DNA of 41,132 nucleotides from Flavipsychrobacter sp. (GTDB taxonomy: Bacteria > Bacteroidota > Bacteroidia > Chitinophagales > Chitinophagaceae), in contig JANINW010000002.1 of assembly GCA_024508935.1 (NCBI GenBank), forward strand, positions 1 to 41,132, in the 5' to 3' direction. This document shows, piece by piece, positions 29,148 to 38,359 of this stretch. Each line of letters starts with the position of its first letter. Within the stretch, counting starts at the first letter, position 1. Below the pieces are notes generated by a model. That model was not told where the DNA came from and searched no databases. It saw only the letters and a list, made by a program, of their open reading frames with translations. Made by a program: the position numbers and the translations under genes.

Positions 29148-30608
29148 ATGAAATCAGAGACCAATATCATGGACGAGAAGCTAAGTATAGAGCAAGCGGT
29201 GCTGAGTGACTATAAGTATGGCTTTGTTACCGAAATAGAAGCCGACGAGGCACCCAAAGGGCTGGACGAAAGCACGATCAGGTTTATATCTGCCAAAAAA
29301 AATGAACCGGAATGGATGCTGGAATGGCGCCTGAAAGCCTTCCGCCAGTGGCTGAAAATGGAAGAGCCAACCTGGGCCAATATTAATTATCCGCCAATAG
29401 ATTACCAGGATATTATATATTATTCTGCCCCAAAGCAAAAAGCCAAGCTGGAAAGCCTGGACGATCTTGACCCCGAACTGAGGCGTACTTTCGAAAAACT
29501 GGGTATATCATTAGATGAACAAAAGCGCATATCTGGCGTGGCGGTAGATGCCGTTATAGATAGCGTGTCTATAGCTACTACTTTTAAAGAGCAGCTTGCT
29601 GAAGTAGGCGTTATATTCTGTTCCATCAGTGAAGCTATTCAAAACCACCCTGAATTAATAAAGAAATACCTGGGTTCGGTTGTACCGGCTACAGACAACT
29701 ATTTCTCCGCCCTGAACGCGGCTGTGTTCAGTGACGGATCTTTCTGTTATATACCCAAAGGTGTTCGTTGCCCTATGGAGCTGTCTACCTATTTCCGTAT
29801 CAATGCTGAAAATACGGGCCAGTTCGAACGCACGCTGATAGTAGCCGAAGAAGGCAGCTATGTAAGCTACCTGGAAGGTTGTACGGCACCGATGCGTGAT
29901 GAGAACCAGCTGCACGCTGCGGTGGTAGAGCTTATTGCTATGGACCATGCAGAGATAAAATACAGCACCGTACAGAACTGGTACCCCGGCGATAAAGACG
30001 GCGTGGGCGGTATTTACAATTTTGTTACCAAGCGCGGCATCTGCCACGATAGCGCCAAAATATCATGGACACAGGTAGAGACCGGTTCATCTATCACCTG
30101 GAAATACCCGAGCGTGATACTGAAAGGCGATAATTCTGTGGGCGAATTCTACTCTGTAGCAGTTACTAATAACTACCAGCAGGCCGATACCGGCACCAAA
30201 ATGCAGCATATAGGTAAGAATACTAAAAGCCGCATCGTATCGAAAGGTATTTCCGCAGGCTTTAGCAACAACAGCTACCGTGGCTTGGTGCATGTAAATA
30301 AAAATGCTACCAATGCACGCAACTATTCTCAGTGCGACTCTTTGCTGCTGGGCGATAAATGCGGCGCGCATACCTTCCCTTATATAGAAGTAAAGAACAG
30401 CTCATCTGTAGTAGAGCACGAGGCTACCACGTCTAAAGTTGGTGAAGACCAGATATTCTATTGCAACCAGCGCGGTATAGATACCGAAACCGCTGTAGCG
30501 CTCATCATCAATGGTTTTGCCAAAGAAGTGATGAACCAGCTGCCGATGGAGTTTGCTGTTGAAGCACAAAAACTGCTGGCCATCAGCCTTGAAGGCAGCG
30601 TAGGATAA
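29148..30608 (+). CDS. sufB: Fe-S cluster assembly protein SufB
   Basis: This 486-aa scaffold subunit of the SufBCD complex shows typical SufB segments: [50 protein letters not shown] and the C-terminal core [25 protein letters not shown]. It accepts persulfide sulfur and builds the nascent cluster with SufC and SufD in the cytoplasm. The length matches SufB. The start may be 29148 or ATG 29169 (MDEKLS), and both fit the promoter. It is the first gene of the sufBCDSE operon. Confidence 0.97.
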   Translation: MKSETNIMDEKLSIEQAVLSDYKYGFVTEIEADEAPKGLDESTIRFISAKKNEPEWMLEWRLKAFRQWLKMEEPTWANINYPPIDYQDIIYYSAPKQKAKLESLDDLDPELRRTFEKLGISLDEQKRISGVAVDAVIDSVSIATTFKEQLAEVGVIFCSISEAIQNHPELIKKYLGSVVPATDNYFSALNAAVFSDGSFCYIPKGVRCPMELSTYFRINAENTGQFERTLIVAEEGSYVSYLEGCTAPMRDENQLHAAVVELIAMDHAEIKYSTVQNWYPGDKDGVGGIYNFVTKRGICHDSAKISWTQVETGSSITWKYPSVILKGDNSVGEFYSVAVTNNYQQADTGTKMQHIGKNTKSRIVSKGISAGFSNNSYRGLVHVNKNATNARNYSQCDSLLLGDKCGAHTFPYIEVKNSSSVVEHEATTSKVGEDQIFYCNQRGIDTETAVALIINGFAKEVMNQLPMEFAVEAQKLLAISLEGSVG

Positions 30609-30644
30609 TTTAAAACCGATTAAAAAATTTATAAGCTATATATA

Positions 30645-31403
30645 ATGTTGCACATTGAAAATCTGCAGGCAAGAATAGAAGAGAAAGAAATTCTGAAAGG
30701 TATCAACCTGGATATAAAGCCCGGTGAAGTACATGCTATCATGGGACCTAACGGCTCCGGCAAGAGTACGCTGGCATCTGTACTGGCTGGCAGGACAGAC
30801 TATGAGGTAACCGGCGGTAAAGTTGATTTCCTGGGTAAAGACCTGCTGGATATGTCTCCTGAAGAAAGGGCAGGCGAGGGTGTATTCCTGAGCTTCCAGT
30901 ACCCGGTAGAGATACCCGGTGTGAGCACTACCAATTTTATTAAGACCGCTGTAAATGAAGTGCGCAAATACCGTGGCGAAGCACCGCTGGATGCGGTTTC
31001 ATTTTTGAAACTGATGAAAGAGAAAATGGCGATGATGGAAATGGACCAGGCTATGCTGAGCCGTTCGCTGAACGAAGGTTTCTCCGGTGGCGAAAAGAAA
31101 CGTAACGAAATATTCCAGATGGCTATGCTGAACCCCAAGCTGGCAATACTGGATGAAACGGACTCAGGCCTGGATATTGATGCTATACGCGTAGTGGCAA
31201 ACGGTGTAAACAAACTGCGCAGCAAGGATAATGCAGTGCTCGTCATCACCCACTACCAACGCCTGCTCGATTACCTGGTTCCTGATTTTGTACACGTGCT
31301 GTATAATGGCCGTATTGTGAAATCAGGCACAAAAGAACTGGCATTTGAACTGGAAGAAAAAGGTTACGATTTCATTAAAAGCGAATACCCGGTAGAGGCT
31401 TAA
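30645..31403 (+). CDS. sufC: Fe-S cluster assembly ATPase SufC
   Basis: The 252-aa ABC ATPase has Walker A GPNGSGKST (34-42), a Q-loop at SFQYPVEIPG, signature SGGEKKR (147-153), Walker B LAILDETDSGLD (166-177) and the switch His203 (ITHYQR). The SGGEKKRNE signature with DETDSGLD is typical of SufC rather than of transporters. It powers the SufBCD scaffold. It lies 36 bp after sufB. Confidence 0.97.
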   Translation: MLHIENLQARIEEKEILKGINLDIKPGEVHAIMGPNGSGKSTLASVLAGRTDYEVTGGKVDFLGKDLLDMSPEERAGEGVFLSFQYPVEIPGVSTTNFIKTAVNEVRKYRGEAPLDAVSFLKLMKEKMAMMEMDQAMLSRSLNEGFSGGEKKRNEIFQMAMLNPKLAILDETDSGLDIDAIRVVANGVNKLRSKDNAVLVITHYQRLLDYLVPDFVHVLYNGRIVKSGTKELAFELEEKGYDFIKSEYPVEA

Positions 31404-31414
31404 TAAAGAAGAGC

Positions 31415-32707
31415 ATGGATAATATAGCATATTTTAAAGAACAGTTTGATAGGCTGGATTCGCCTGATGCTTTGTCTGGCTTAAGGCAGAGCAGCATGAA
31501 CAGCTTCAGCAACCTGGGTATACCTACCACGCGTAATGAAGAGTGGAAATATACCCGTATCAGCAGCCTGTTCAACCGCGAATACCTTATAAATAACACA
31601 ACGGCCATTACAGCCGCAGATATAGATACTATAGCATTGCCCGCTCATGCAACGGCTAATGTTATTGTATTCATCAATGGTATTTTCTCCAATGAGTTCT
31701 CAGCTATCCGCTCTGCGGGACTGAGCTTATGCCCGCTGGAAGAGGCTGCAAGCAATGAATATAAGAGCATAGTATCTAAGCACCTGAATCATAGCAGTCA
31801 ATACCTGAAAGATGGTATAAATGCACTCAATACTGCATTTATACATGGAGGTATATTCCTGCATGTGCATAAGAATAAAGTGATAGACCAGCCGGTATAT
31901 ATCTACAATATTACCGATGCACGTAATGGTCATGTACTATCGCAGCCACGCAGCCTTGTATATGTTGGCCAGCAGGCACAGGTAAACTTTACAGAAATAT
32001 ACCATACGCTGGGTACCGCAGAAAGCCTTACCAGCCAGGTAATGGAAATGGTGGTAGAGCAGGATGCGATAGTAGAATACTACAAGATACAGAACGAAGG
32101 CAAAGCAGCCAGCCAGGTGAGCACTACTCACATAAGGCAAGTAGGCAAAAGCCTGGTAAATACTGTGACCATAACGCTGGACGGCGGCATAGTGCGCAAC
32201 AACCTGCATGCCATAATGGAAGCAGAGCATACGGAAGCACACATGTACGGCCTGTACTTTCCTGATGGAACAACGCATATTGACAACCATACTATTGTTG
32301 ATAATGCAGTACCGCACTGCCTGAGCAATGAATTTTACAAAGGCATAATGGATGGGCAATCAACCGGTGTCTTTAACGGTAAAATATTTGTGCGTAAGGA
32401 TGCGCAGAAGATCAATGCATTCCAGTCTAACAAAAATGTACTGCTCTCTGACAACGCCAGCGTAAATACAAAACCGCAGCTGGAGATATATGCTGATGAT
32501 GTGAAATGTTCGCACGGTTGCACCGTGGGCAGCATTGATGAAGAAAGCCTTTTCTACCTGCAATCGAGGGGTATACCGCGCAAAGAAGCGATGGCTTTGC
32601 TGCTGCAGGGCTATGCTACCGATATACTGGAGAAGATAAAGCTGGAACCGGTACGTACCTATGTAGAAGAATTGATAGCAAAACGTTTATTAGTAGAGAC
32701 TGTATGA
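31415..32707 (+). CDS. sufD: Fe-S cluster assembly protein SufD
   Basis: The 430-aa SufB paralogue partners SufB and SufC. The N-terminal segment has GIPTTRNEEWKYTRI, and the beta-helix core ends in CSHGCTVGSIDEESLFYLQSRGIPRKEA, diagnostic of SufD, with a conserved histidine in the CSHG motif. It is needed for iron entry into the scaffold. It starts 11 bp after sufC, and its last bases overlap the sufS start by 4 bp (ATGA), indicating coupled translation. Confidence 0.96.
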   Translation: MDNIAYFKEQFDRLDSPDALSGLRQSSMNSFSNLGIPTTRNEEWKYTRISSLFNREYLINNTTAITAADIDTIALPAHATANVIVFINGIFSNEFSAIRSAGLSLCPLEEAASNEYKSIVSKHLNHSSQYLKDGINALNTAFIHGGIFLHVHKNKVIDQPVYIYNITDARNGHVLSQPRSLVYVGQQAQVNFTEIYHTLGTAESLTSQVMEMVVEQDAIVEYYKIQNEGKAASQVSTTHIRQVGKSLVNTVTITLDGGIVRNNLHAIMEAEHTEAHMYGLYFPDGTTHIDNHTIVDNAVPHCLSNEFYKGIMDGQSTGVFNGKIFVRKDAQKINAFQSNKNVLLSDNASVNTKPQLEIYADDVKCSHGCTVGSIDEESLFYLQSRGIPRKEAMALLLQGYATDILEKIKLEPVRTYVEELIAKRLLVETV

Positions 32708-33945
32708 TACCGGCAGAACAAATATTGCCAATAGATGTGCAGCACATCCGCAGTGCGTTCCCTATACTGGGCCGCCAGGTAAAGGGTAAGCCATTGGTGT
32801 ACCTGGACAACGCTGCCACTACACAAAAGCCACAGGCTGTAATAGATGCATTGACTAATTACTATAGTGGTTATAATGCCAATATACACCGTGGCATACA
32901 TACGCTGGCTGAAGAAGCAACTGCTGCTTACGAGGCTACGCGCGATGCTGTAAAAGATTTTATCAATGCACCTTCGCGAGAGGAGATCATCTTTACCCGT
33001 GGTACTACCGAAAGCATTAACCTGGTAGCCTATACATGGGGCAGGGCCAATGTGCAGCAAGGGGATGAGATCATCATCTCTGCAATGGAGCACCATTCGA
33101 ACATTGTGCCCTGGCAGATACTGTGTGAAGAAAAAGGCGCTGTACTGAAAGTGATACCGGTAAATGAACTGGGAGAACTGGAAATGGATGTTTACCTGTC
33201 TTTGCTTAGTGAAAAAACAAAGCTGGTTTCTATAGTACATGTTTCCAATGCCTTGGGAACCATTAACCCGGTAAGACAAATAATAGATGCAGCTCATAAA
33301 ACCGGTGCTGTAGTGCTGGTAGATGGTGCACAGTCTACCGTACACCTGCATATAGATGTGCAGGAAATGGATTGTGATTTCTTTGCCTGCTCTGCACATA
33401 AATTATACGGGCCTACCGGTGTAGGTATACTATATGGTAAGAAGGATATACTGGAATCGATGCCGGTATTCCTGGGCGGGGGAGAAATGATAAAAGAAGT
33501 GAGCTTTGATAAGACCACTTATAACGAGCTGCCTTATAAATACGAAGCCGGTACACCTAATATAGCTGATGTAATAGCTTTTAAATACGCTTTGGATTTT
33601 ATTAATGCTACCGGCAAGGCTGCTATAGCACAATATGAACACCAGCTTTTGGAATATGGTACAGGGCAACTGGCTAATATTCCCGGCCTGCATATTATTG
33701 GCAGGGCCAGGCATAAAGCCAGCGTCATATCTTTTGTACTGGACAAGGTACACCCGCAGGACATAGGCATATTGCTCGATAACCAGGGTATAGCCGTAAG
33801 AACGGGCCACCACTGCGCCCAGCCTTTAATGGACTGCTATAAGATACCGGGTACTATCAGGGCTTCGTTTGCCATGTATAATACCTTCCACGAAATAGAT
33901 GCTTTAGTGGCAGGGCTGAACAAAGCCATAAAAATGCTTTCATAA
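32704..33945 (+). CDS. sufS: Cysteine desulfurase SufS
   Basis: The 413-aa type II cysteine desulfurase takes sulfur from cysteine for Fe-S clusters. The PLP lysine is Lys233 (SAHKLYGPTG), and the persulfide cysteine is Cys371 in RTGHHCAQP. LDNAATTQKP (35-44) and the EHHSNIVPW motif are present. The length fits SufS. It overlaps sufD by 4 bp and its stop abuts the sufE start codon. Confidence 0.97.
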   Translation: MIPAEQILPIDVQHIRSAFPILGRQVKGKPLVYLDNAATTQKPQAVIDALTNYYSGYNANIHRGIHTLAEEATAAYEATRDAVKDFINAPSREEIIFTRGTTESINLVAYTWGRANVQQGDEIIISAMEHHSNIVPWQILCEEKGAVLKVIPVNELGELEMDVYLSLLSEKTKLVSIVHVSNALGTINPVRQIIDAAHKTGAVVLVDGAQSTVHLHIDVQEMDCDFFACSAHKLYGPTGVGILYGKKDILESMPVFLGGGEMIKEVSFDKTTYNELPYKYEAGTPNIADVIAFKYALDFINATGKAAIAQYEHQLLEYGTGQLANIPGLHIIGRARHKASVISFVLDKVHPQDIGILLDNQGIAVRTGHHCAQPLMDCYKIPGTIRASFAMYNTFHEIDALVAGLNKAIKMLS

Positions 33946-34419
33946 ATGACTGATAATAGCACGATAGCAGGTACAGAACAGGAAATAGTGGATGAGTTCT
34001 CTTTATTCGACTCATGGGATGATAAGTATGAATATATCATAGACCTGGGCAAGCGCCTGCCTGAACTGGCAGCGGAACATAAGACCGATGAGAACCGCGT
34101 ACGTGGCTGCCAGTCTACCGTATGGCTGATAGCAAACGACAGGGAAGGCAAGATATTTTACGAGGCAGATAGCGATTCTACGATAGTGAAAGGGCTTATC
34201 AGTATGCTGATAAGAGTATTGAGCGGCCATACGGCAGATGAGATAATAGAAGCGAAACTGGATTTTATAGACAGGATAGGCATGAGGGCGCACTTGGCAC
34301 AAACACGCTCTAACGGGCTGGTAGCTATGGTGAAACAGATGAAAAATTATGCATTGGCTTACAAACTAAAAAACGAGGTGAATGATGGATACCGCAGCAC
34401 TGAAACAAAAAGTAATTGA
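33946..34419 (+). CDS. sufE: Sulfur acceptor protein SufE
   Basis: The 157-aa product has the sulfur-accepting Cys55 in RVRGCQSTVW and the SufE fold (LFDSWDDKYEYIIDLGKRLP near 20-39). It takes persulfide from SufS and passes it to SufB. It starts directly after the sufS stop codon. The 3' end overlaps the DUF59 gene by 38 bp in another frame. Confidence 0.95.
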   Translation: MTDNSTIAGTEQEIVDEFSLFDSWDDKYEYIIDLGKRLPELAAEHKTDENRVRGCQSTVWLIANDREGKIFYEADSDSTIVKGLISMLIRVLSGHTADEIIEAKLDFIDRIGMRAHLAQTRSNGLVAMVKQMKNYALAYKLKNEVNDGYRSTETKSN

Positions 34420-34696
34420 ATGCCTGCAAACCATATTTGACCCCGAGATACCGGTAAATATCTGGGAGATGGGGCTGATATACGAGGTAGAGATATTGCC
34501 CATAGGTAATGTGCAGGTAGTAATGACACTGACAGCACCCAACTGCCCGGCGGCACAATCGCTGCCTATAGAAGTTGACCAGAAAGTAAGAGAGATAGAA
34601 GGCGTGAATGATGTGCATGTATCTGTAACCTGGACACCACCCTGGGATAAGAGTATGATGTCTGAAGCAGCACAACTTGAATTAGGAATGCTATAA
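34382..34696 (+). CDS. DUF59 (MIP18-family) SUF-associated protein, SufT-like
   Basis: The 104-aa product is a DUF59 domain with DPEIPVNIWEMGLIY (20-34) and the cluster-binding Cys in TAPNCPAAQ, followed by VTWTPPWDKSMMS. Proteins of this type help deliver Fe-S clusters to targets. It overlaps the sufE end by 38 bp and may start at 34382 or the next codon, since both are ATG. PaaD in the aromatic operon of this window is a relative with the same DPEIPV and CPAM motifs. Confidence 0.92.
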   Translation: MMDTAALKQKVIECLQTIFDPEIPVNIWEMGLIYEVEILPIGNVQVVMTLTAPNCPAAQSLPIEVDQKVREIEGVNDVHVSVTWTPPWDKSMMSEAAQLELGML

Positions 34697-34706
34697 ACCG
34701 GAACTT

Positions 34707-35168
34707 ATGAAGATAACCGCACAGGAAGAATATGGACTAAGAATGCTGATACGTATTGCCAGCTGCAATAACGAGGAAGGTATGAGCATTCCGCAACTGA
34801 GCGAGGCGGAAGGTCTTACCAGTCCTTATGTAGCTAAGCTAACGCGGGTATTGCGTATGTCTGGTTTCATTAACAGTACACCCGGCAACAGGGGAGGCTA
34901 TGTATTGGCCAAGTCGGCAGAAGAAATTGTGATAAATGATGTACTAAAAGCATTGGGTGGCGCGTTGTATGATGCAGATTTTTGCCAGCTGCATGCCGGC
35001 AGCCTGAAGCTCTGCAATAATTCAGTGGACTGCTCTGTGCGCTCTTTATGGCAGATGATACAGTTTACGGTAGACGGGTTGCTGAGTAAGATAACTCTGA
35101 GCCATTTGGTCAACCAGGGTAATATATCCGGTAAGGTACTGGAAGATATATTAACCCAAAAAATATAG
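34707..35168 (+). CDS. Rrf2-family regulator with three cysteines (IscR/SufR-like)
   Basis: The 153-aa winged-helix protein matches Rrf2 regulators: MKITAQEEYGLRMLIRIA, SIPQLSEAEGLTSPYVAKLTRVLRMSGFI, and the wing PGNRGGYVLAKS. Cys93, Cys103 and Cys109 (C-x9-C-x5-C) could bind an Fe-S cluster. The first spacing is longer than the C-x5-C-x5-C of E. coli IscR. It is 10 bp after the DUF59 gene, at the end of the suf operon, so it probably senses Fe-S status and feeds back on the sufB promoter (inference). Confidence 0.92.
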   Translation: MKITAQEEYGLRMLIRIASCNNEEGMSIPQLSEAEGLTSPYVAKLTRVLRMSGFINSTPGNRGGYVLAKSAEEIVINDVLKALGGALYDADFCQLHAGSLKLCNNSVDCSVRSLWQMIQFTVDGLLSKITLSHLVNQGNISGKVLEDILTQKI

Positions 35169-35172
35169 ATCG

Positions 35173-35200
35173 GCCTAAAGCATTAAATAATTTTTTAGGC
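35173..35200 (+). terminator. Weak hairpin at the end of the suf operon
   Basis: GCCTAAA pairs with TTTAGGC around a 14-nt AT-rich loop, 5 bp after the Rrf2 stop. No T run follows. Confidence 0.3.
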
Positions 35201-35264
35201 GTAATTTAAATTATCGTTCTGGTGGCATAAAGTTTTCAAGCCATCCTATTAAAGTGAAGACAAG

Positions 35265-35483
35265 ATGAATCCCAGTGCCCGTGATATTAACCGTATGGCC
35301 CGTTTATTGGCCCATACACAAGTGACCTCTGCTAAAAAGATACAGCATAAGCCACAGCCGAAACCGCAGGCTGCTGTTAAGAAAGATGTTGTAGAAGAGC
35401 CCAAAGAGAAAGCGATACATTTTTTCTCAATGCCTAAGATCAACCTGTACCGCTTTCTGAAGTTTTTACCTGCTTTTCATTAA
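35265..35483 (+). CDS. Small Lys/Pro-rich hypothetical protein
   Basis: I do not recognise this 72-aa product. It starts MNPSARDINRMARLLAHTQ (amphipathic helix), has a Lys/Gln/Pro-rich middle with KPQPKPQ, and ends in a short hydrophobic tail RFLKFLPAFH. It has AAGTGAAGACAAG just ahead of its ATG. The stop codon is one base from the convergent hppD stop. Composition matches its neighbours, which favours a real gene, but confidence is modest. Confidence 0.45.
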   Translation: MNPSARDINRMARLLAHTQVTSAKKIQHKPQPKPQAAVKKDVVEEPKEKAIHFFSMPKINLYRFLKFLPAFH

Positions 35484-35484
35484 A

Positions 35485-36642
35485 CTATAAAGTACCTCTT
35501 TTGGCCTGCTCGGCTTCTATGCTTTCAAACAAAGCCTGGAAATTTCCTTTACCGAAAGATTTGGCTCCTTTACGCTGTATTATTTCAAAGAATAAAGTCG
35601 GCCGGTCTTCTACCGGCTTGGTAAATATCTGCAGCAGATAGCCTTCTTCGTCCCTGTCTACCATAATTCCTAAAGATTTCAGCACTTCAAGGTCTTCAGC
35701 AATAGTACCCACGCGGTTTTTAACCGTGTCGTAATAAGTACCGGGTACATGCAGGAATTCCACCCCGCGTTTTTTCATTTCCGATATAGTGAATACAATA
35801 TCATCGGTTGCCACGGCAATATGCTGGCAGCCTGCACCGCGGTAAAAATCAAGATATTCTTCTACCTGCGATTTTTTTAGCCCTTTAGCCGGCTCATTTA
35901 TCGGGAATTTGATACGGCCGTTGCCATTGGTCATCACCTTGCTCATAAGAGCAGTGTATTGGGTAGAGATGTCTTTATCATCGAACGTGATGAGGTTGGC
36001 GAAGCCCATTACACGTGCATAAAATTCGGCCCATTTATTCATCTCGCCCAGCAACACATTGCCTACCATATGGTCTATATATTTCAGCCCGGTTGATGGC
36101 GGGTTGTAATCTGATTTCCATTTTACATATCCCGGCATAAATACGCCGTTATAGTTTTTGCGCTCTACGAACATGTGAATGGTGTCGCCGTATGTTTTGA
36201 TGGCAGAACGTACCACTTCTCCATGTTCGTCTTGTGTTACCATTGGTTTTATGGCAGGTTCTGCACCTCTTGCCACTGTTTCTTCAAAGGCCTTGCGCGC
36301 ATCTTCCACCCAGAGGGCTATCACCTTCACACCATCGCCGTGCTTGCGAATATGTTCAGATATAGCACTATCAGGATTGAAAGGAGTGGTAAGTACCAGC
36401 CGTATCTTATCCTGCACCAGCACATAAGAGCAGTATTCTTTATTGCCGGTCTCAAGACCGCAATAGGCCAGCGACTGGAAGCCGAAAGCAGTCTTATAAT
36501 AATGGGCAGCCTGTTTGGCATTGCCTACGTATAGTTCTACATAGTCTGTACCATTAATAGGGAGGAAGTCCTGCGCCTGGTCGAATATTTTTTCTATCCC
36601 GTAGCTGAAATTGCTTACCTGTGTTAAGTTATCTGAGGGCAT
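35485..36642 (-). CDS. hppD: 4-hydroxyphenylpyruvate dioxygenase
   Basis: The 385-aa double-VOC-domain enzyme has iron ligands His191 (YIDHMVGNV), His274 (GCQHIAVATDD) and Glu353 (PTLFFEIIQRKG). The C-terminal FGKGNFQALFESIE motif is diagnostic of HPPD rather than hydroxymandelate synthase. It converts 4-hydroxyphenylpyruvate to homogentisate with O2 in tyrosine breakdown. It is the last gene of the paaABCD-hmgA-hppD run, 34 bp after hmgA. The stop is one base from the convergent small gene. Confidence 0.97.
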   Translation of the reverse strand: MPSDNLTQVSNFSYGIEKIFDQAQDFLPINGTDYVELYVGNAKQAAHYYKTAFGFQSLAYCGLETGNKEYCSYVLVQDKIRLVLTTPFNPDSAISEHIRKHGDGVKVIALWVEDARKAFEETVARGAEPAIKPMVTQDEHGEVVRSAIKTYGDTIHMFVERKNYNGVFMPGYVKWKSDYNPPSTGLKYIDHMVGNVLLGEMNKWAEFYARVMGFANLITFDDKDISTQYTALMSKVMTNGNGRIKFPINEPAKGLKKSQVEEYLDFYRGAGCQHIAVATDDIVFTISEMKKRGVEFLHVPGTYYDTVKNRVGTIAEDLEVLKSLGIMVDRDEEGYLLQIFTKPVEDRPTLFFEIIQRKGAKSFGKGNFQALFESIEAEQAKRGTL

Positions 36643-36676
36643 AAAATATATTGTTTGTTAAACGTTGTTGGTGTTT

Positions 36677-37843
36677 CTATGCAGTGGTTTCTTCCAGCCA
36701 CGATTTGTAATAACCATTCACCTCTATTTCCAATGCTTCTTCTGTTACCATCATCGGGTTGAACGGATCTATCATCACAGCCAGCTCCTGTGTTTCCTTT
36801 TTGCCGATACTGCGTTCTATAGCGCCGGGGTGCGGGCCGTGCGGTATGCCACCGGGGTGCAGGGTCAGTTGTCCCTTTTCAATATTATTACGGCTCATAA
36901 AATCGCCGTCTACATAGTACAGTATCTCATCGCTGTCTATATTGCTATGGTGATACGGTGCCGGTATAGCCTGCGGATGATAATCGTACAGGCGTGGCAC
37001 AAAGGAGCAGACAACAAAATTCTTGCTCTCGAAAGTCTGGTGCACTGGCGGCGGCATGTGTATGCGCCCCGTGATTGGCTCGAAATTGAAAATAGAGAAC
37101 GTGTAAGGGTAGTGGAAGCCGTCCCAACCAGCCACATCGAAAGGATGGTTGGCATATACATAAGGGAATATGTGACCTTTCTTTTTTATGAAGATGTCAA
37201 ACTCGCCTTGCTCATCGTATGTCTTCAGGTTTTCCGGCTGCTTTATATCTCGCTCGCAGAATGGAGCATGTTCCAATAGCTGGCCAAACTCGTTGCGGTA
37301 GCGGCGCGGGGTGAATATGGGGTCAAAAGACTCGATATACAGCAACCTGTTGGACGGCGTATCAAAATGCACCTGGTATACAGTGCCGCGTGGTATCAGT
37401 ATATAATCGCCGTATTTGAAACTGAGCTCACCGAACATAGTATATATCTTGCCGCTGCCTTCGTGTACAAACAGTAGCTCATCTGCATCAGCATTCTTGT
37501 AGAAATAATCGGTAGATGCCTTTGGTGCTGCCAGCCCTATATGCATGGCATTGTTCACGAACAATGTCTTGCGGCTTTTCAGGTAGTCTTTTTCAGGCTT
37601 CAGGTCAAAGCCTTTAAAGCTCATGGCATCGAGGCTATTGTCTATAGCTATTTTAGGTTTTACACTGTAAGCCTTGTCTTTCTGCTTTACCCTTGTAGGC
37701 GGGTATAAGTGGTACACCAGTGATGACATGCCGGAGAAGCCTTGTGTACCCACCAGCTCTTCCTGGTAGAGGTGGCCGTTGGGCTGTCGGTATACAACAT
37801 GGCGCTTGTCGGGTATGACACCCATTTTATGGTATATTGGCAT
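36677..37843 (-). CDS. hmgA: Homogentisate 1,2-dioxygenase
   Basis: The 388-aa cupin enzyme opens the homogentisate ring with O2. Signatures include GQLTLHPGGIPHGPHPGAIE, with H335/H338 and E343 in the metal region, PYHHSNIDSDEILYYVDGDF near 297-316, and VAGWDGFHYPYTF. It is shorter than the roughly 430-residue proteobacterial forms and begins MPIYHKMGVIPDKRH, as in the compact Bacteroidota type. It sits between paaD and hppD with gaps of 18 and 34 bp. The next enzymes, maleylacetoacetate isomerase and fumarylacetoacetase, are not in the window. Confidence 0.96.
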   Translation of the reverse strand: MPIYHKMGVIPDKRHVVYRQPNGHLYQEELVGTQGFSGMSSLVYHLYPPTRVKQKDKAYSVKPKIAIDNSLDAMSFKGFDLKPEKDYLKSRKTLFVNNAMHIGLAAPKASTDYFYKNADADELLFVHEGSGKIYTMFGELSFKYGDYILIPRGTVYQVHFDTPSNRLLYIESFDPIFTPRRYRNEFGQLLEHAPFCERDIKQPENLKTYDEQGEFDIFIKKKGHIFPYVYANHPFDVAGWDGFHYPYTFSIFNFEPITGRIHMPPPVHQTFESKNFVVCSFVPRLYDYHPQAIPAPYHHSNIDSDEILYYVDGDFMSRNNIEKGQLTLHPGGIPHGPHPGAIERSIGKKETQELAVMIDPFNPMMVTEEALEIEVNGYYKSWLEETTA

Positions 37844-37861
37844 ATTCTTGTGTTTGAATAT

Positions 37862-38359
37862 TTAATGGCATTTGAAATAATCGAATGGTTCATCACAGTT
37901 TTTGCATCTGTATAATGCCTTGCAGGCGGTGGAACCGAATTGAGATATAAGCGAAGTGTTGACAGAGCCACATTTAGGGCATATTACAGCCTCGGGCTGT
38001 GCCGAATGAAAATTGTGGCAGGAAGAATGTACCGGTGCGGAGATACCGAATTGGCGTAGCTTTTCTTTAGTGGCATCGCTCATCCAGTCGGTAGTCCAGG
38101 CGGGGGCATACACCAGTTTTACGGTGGCGTTGCTGATGCCGTGAAAGAACAGTGTAGCGAGTATATCCTGCTGAATGATGCCCATTGCCGGGCAGCCTGT
38201 ATAGGTGGGCGTAAGTATGATCTCGTACCTATCCTTGTGCAACACCACATCACGCAGCATACCTATTTCTTCAATGTTTACCACGGGTATCTCCGGGTCT
38301 TTTATTGTAGATAGTATAGATAATATGTCTTCCTTACTACGAGGCTGTGCTATTACCAT
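37862..38359 (-). CDS. paaD: Phenylacetyl-CoA epoxidase accessory subunit PaaD
   Basis: The start at 38359 (MVIAQPRSKEDIL) gives 165 aa and a 7-bp overlap with paaC. A longer frame to 38518 adds low-quality sequence that shadows paaC. The DUF59 domain has DPEIPVVNIEEIGM (21-34) and TPTYTGCPAMG with Cys56, and the C-terminus has a zinc-ribbon-like pattern of CxxC pairs (127/130 and 152/155). PaaD matures the Fe centre of the epoxidase. It is related to the DUF59 protein of the suf operon. Confidence 0.93.
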   Translation of the reverse strand: MVIAQPRSKEDILSILSTIKDPEIPVVNIEEIGMLRDVVLHKDRYEIILTPTYTGCPAMGIIQQDILATLFFHGISNATVKLVYAPAWTTDWMSDATKEKLRQFGISAPVHSSCHNFHSAQPEAVICPKCGSVNTSLISQFGSTACKALYRCKNCDEPFDYFKCH

